This document shows, piece after piece, positions 63,827-64,000 of a stretch of DNA of 64,000 bases. The stretch comes from Mastigias papua (taxonomy: Eukaryota; Cnidaria; Scyphozoa; Rhizostomeae; Mastigiidae), in the NCBI GenBank assembly GCA_964019165.1, contig OZ025281.1, positions 1,819,001 to 1,883,000 on the forward strand, in the 5' to 3' direction. The position numbers and the translations under genes are program-made. The notes under the pieces were generated by a model. That model ran no database searches. It was not told where the DNA came from and saw only the letters and a list, made by a program, of their open reading frames with translations. Each line of letters opens with the position of its first letter. The stretch's first letter is position 1.

Positions 63827-63856
63827 GAAACAATTTCGAAGAGGAAAACACTGGAG
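63827..63856 (+). other. possible 30-base microexon
   Basis: A good acceptor (gttgctttcag) and consensus donor (gtaagc) enclose a phase-0 segment coding ETISKRKTLE. No partner exon is visible in the window. It may be part of a downstream gene or a chance pairing of sites. Confidence 0.2.
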
Positions 63857-64000
63857 GTAAGCAGGATCACTCTATCTTGCTACTTTTGTTTTTGCCTCTG
63901 CGAGGCCACTTGCACGCTTCACTGCCCCCTTTTGGAATCACAGAACAATGTGAGCGTAGCTAACTTGACTCAGATGTTTGCAAAATGAAACGATAATGAC

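Larger units (their letters stand above)
62138..64000. other. stretch downstream of TCEA
   Basis: Presumed TCEA 3' UTR, then the MITE cluster (62640-63395). Open frames at 63431-63988 lack any motif I recognise. An AATAAA occurs at 63242-63247 but is far from the stop codon. Confidence 0.45.

Overview
This window is intron-rich animal (metazoan) nuclear DNA. It carries five conserved eukaryotic genes split by GT-AG introns, many microsatellites, tRNA-derived SINEs, MITEs, a LINE 3' end and one apparently intact DNA transposon. Nothing bacterial or organellar is present. The dense short introns, the modest GC content and the repeat types suggest a marine invertebrate such as a cnidarian, lophotrochozoan or invertebrate deuterostome, but I cannot name the species.

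Layout. (1) 1.6-4.7 kb, minus strand: a two-coding-exon XK-related (XKR) membrane protein, with a LINE 3' fragment and CA/TGAAA microsatellites in its intron. (2) 9.3-20.0 kb, plus strand: an eight-exon TMEM68-type acyltransferase. (3) 21.5-30.7 kb, plus strand: a seven-exon proteasome subunit beta type-2 gene (PSMB2). Its last intron holds a 3.95 kb transposon (25833-29778) encoding a SWIM/YqaJ nuclease-like protein and a convergent THAP-DDE transposase. (4) 30.7-47.3 kb: a long stretch with no recognisable gene, full of microsatellites, SINEs and MITEs, with one orphan exon candidate. (5) 47.3-50.2 kb, plus strand: a small RGS protein of the RZ (RGS17/19/20) type. (6) 54.2-62.1 kb, plus strand: a ten-coding-exon transcription elongation factor TFIIS gene (TCEA) ending in a nine-base coding exon. 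(7) 62.1-64 kb: nested MITEs and one possible microexon.

The genes do not form one pathway, but their neighbourhood is informative. In human, RGS20-TCEA1 are neighbours on 8q, with XKR4 and TMEM68 further along the same region. RGS19-TCEA2 are neighbours on 20q, and PSMB2, XKR8 and TCEA3 all lie on 1p. From memory of human gene locations, the window therefore looks like a slice of the pre-duplication ancestor of that paralogon.

All exon structures were built by hand from splice sites, reading-frame phase and remembered family features. The phases join without frameshift in every one of the five genes. No database search was possible, so repeat-family names are tentative unless a diagnostic feature is quoted.
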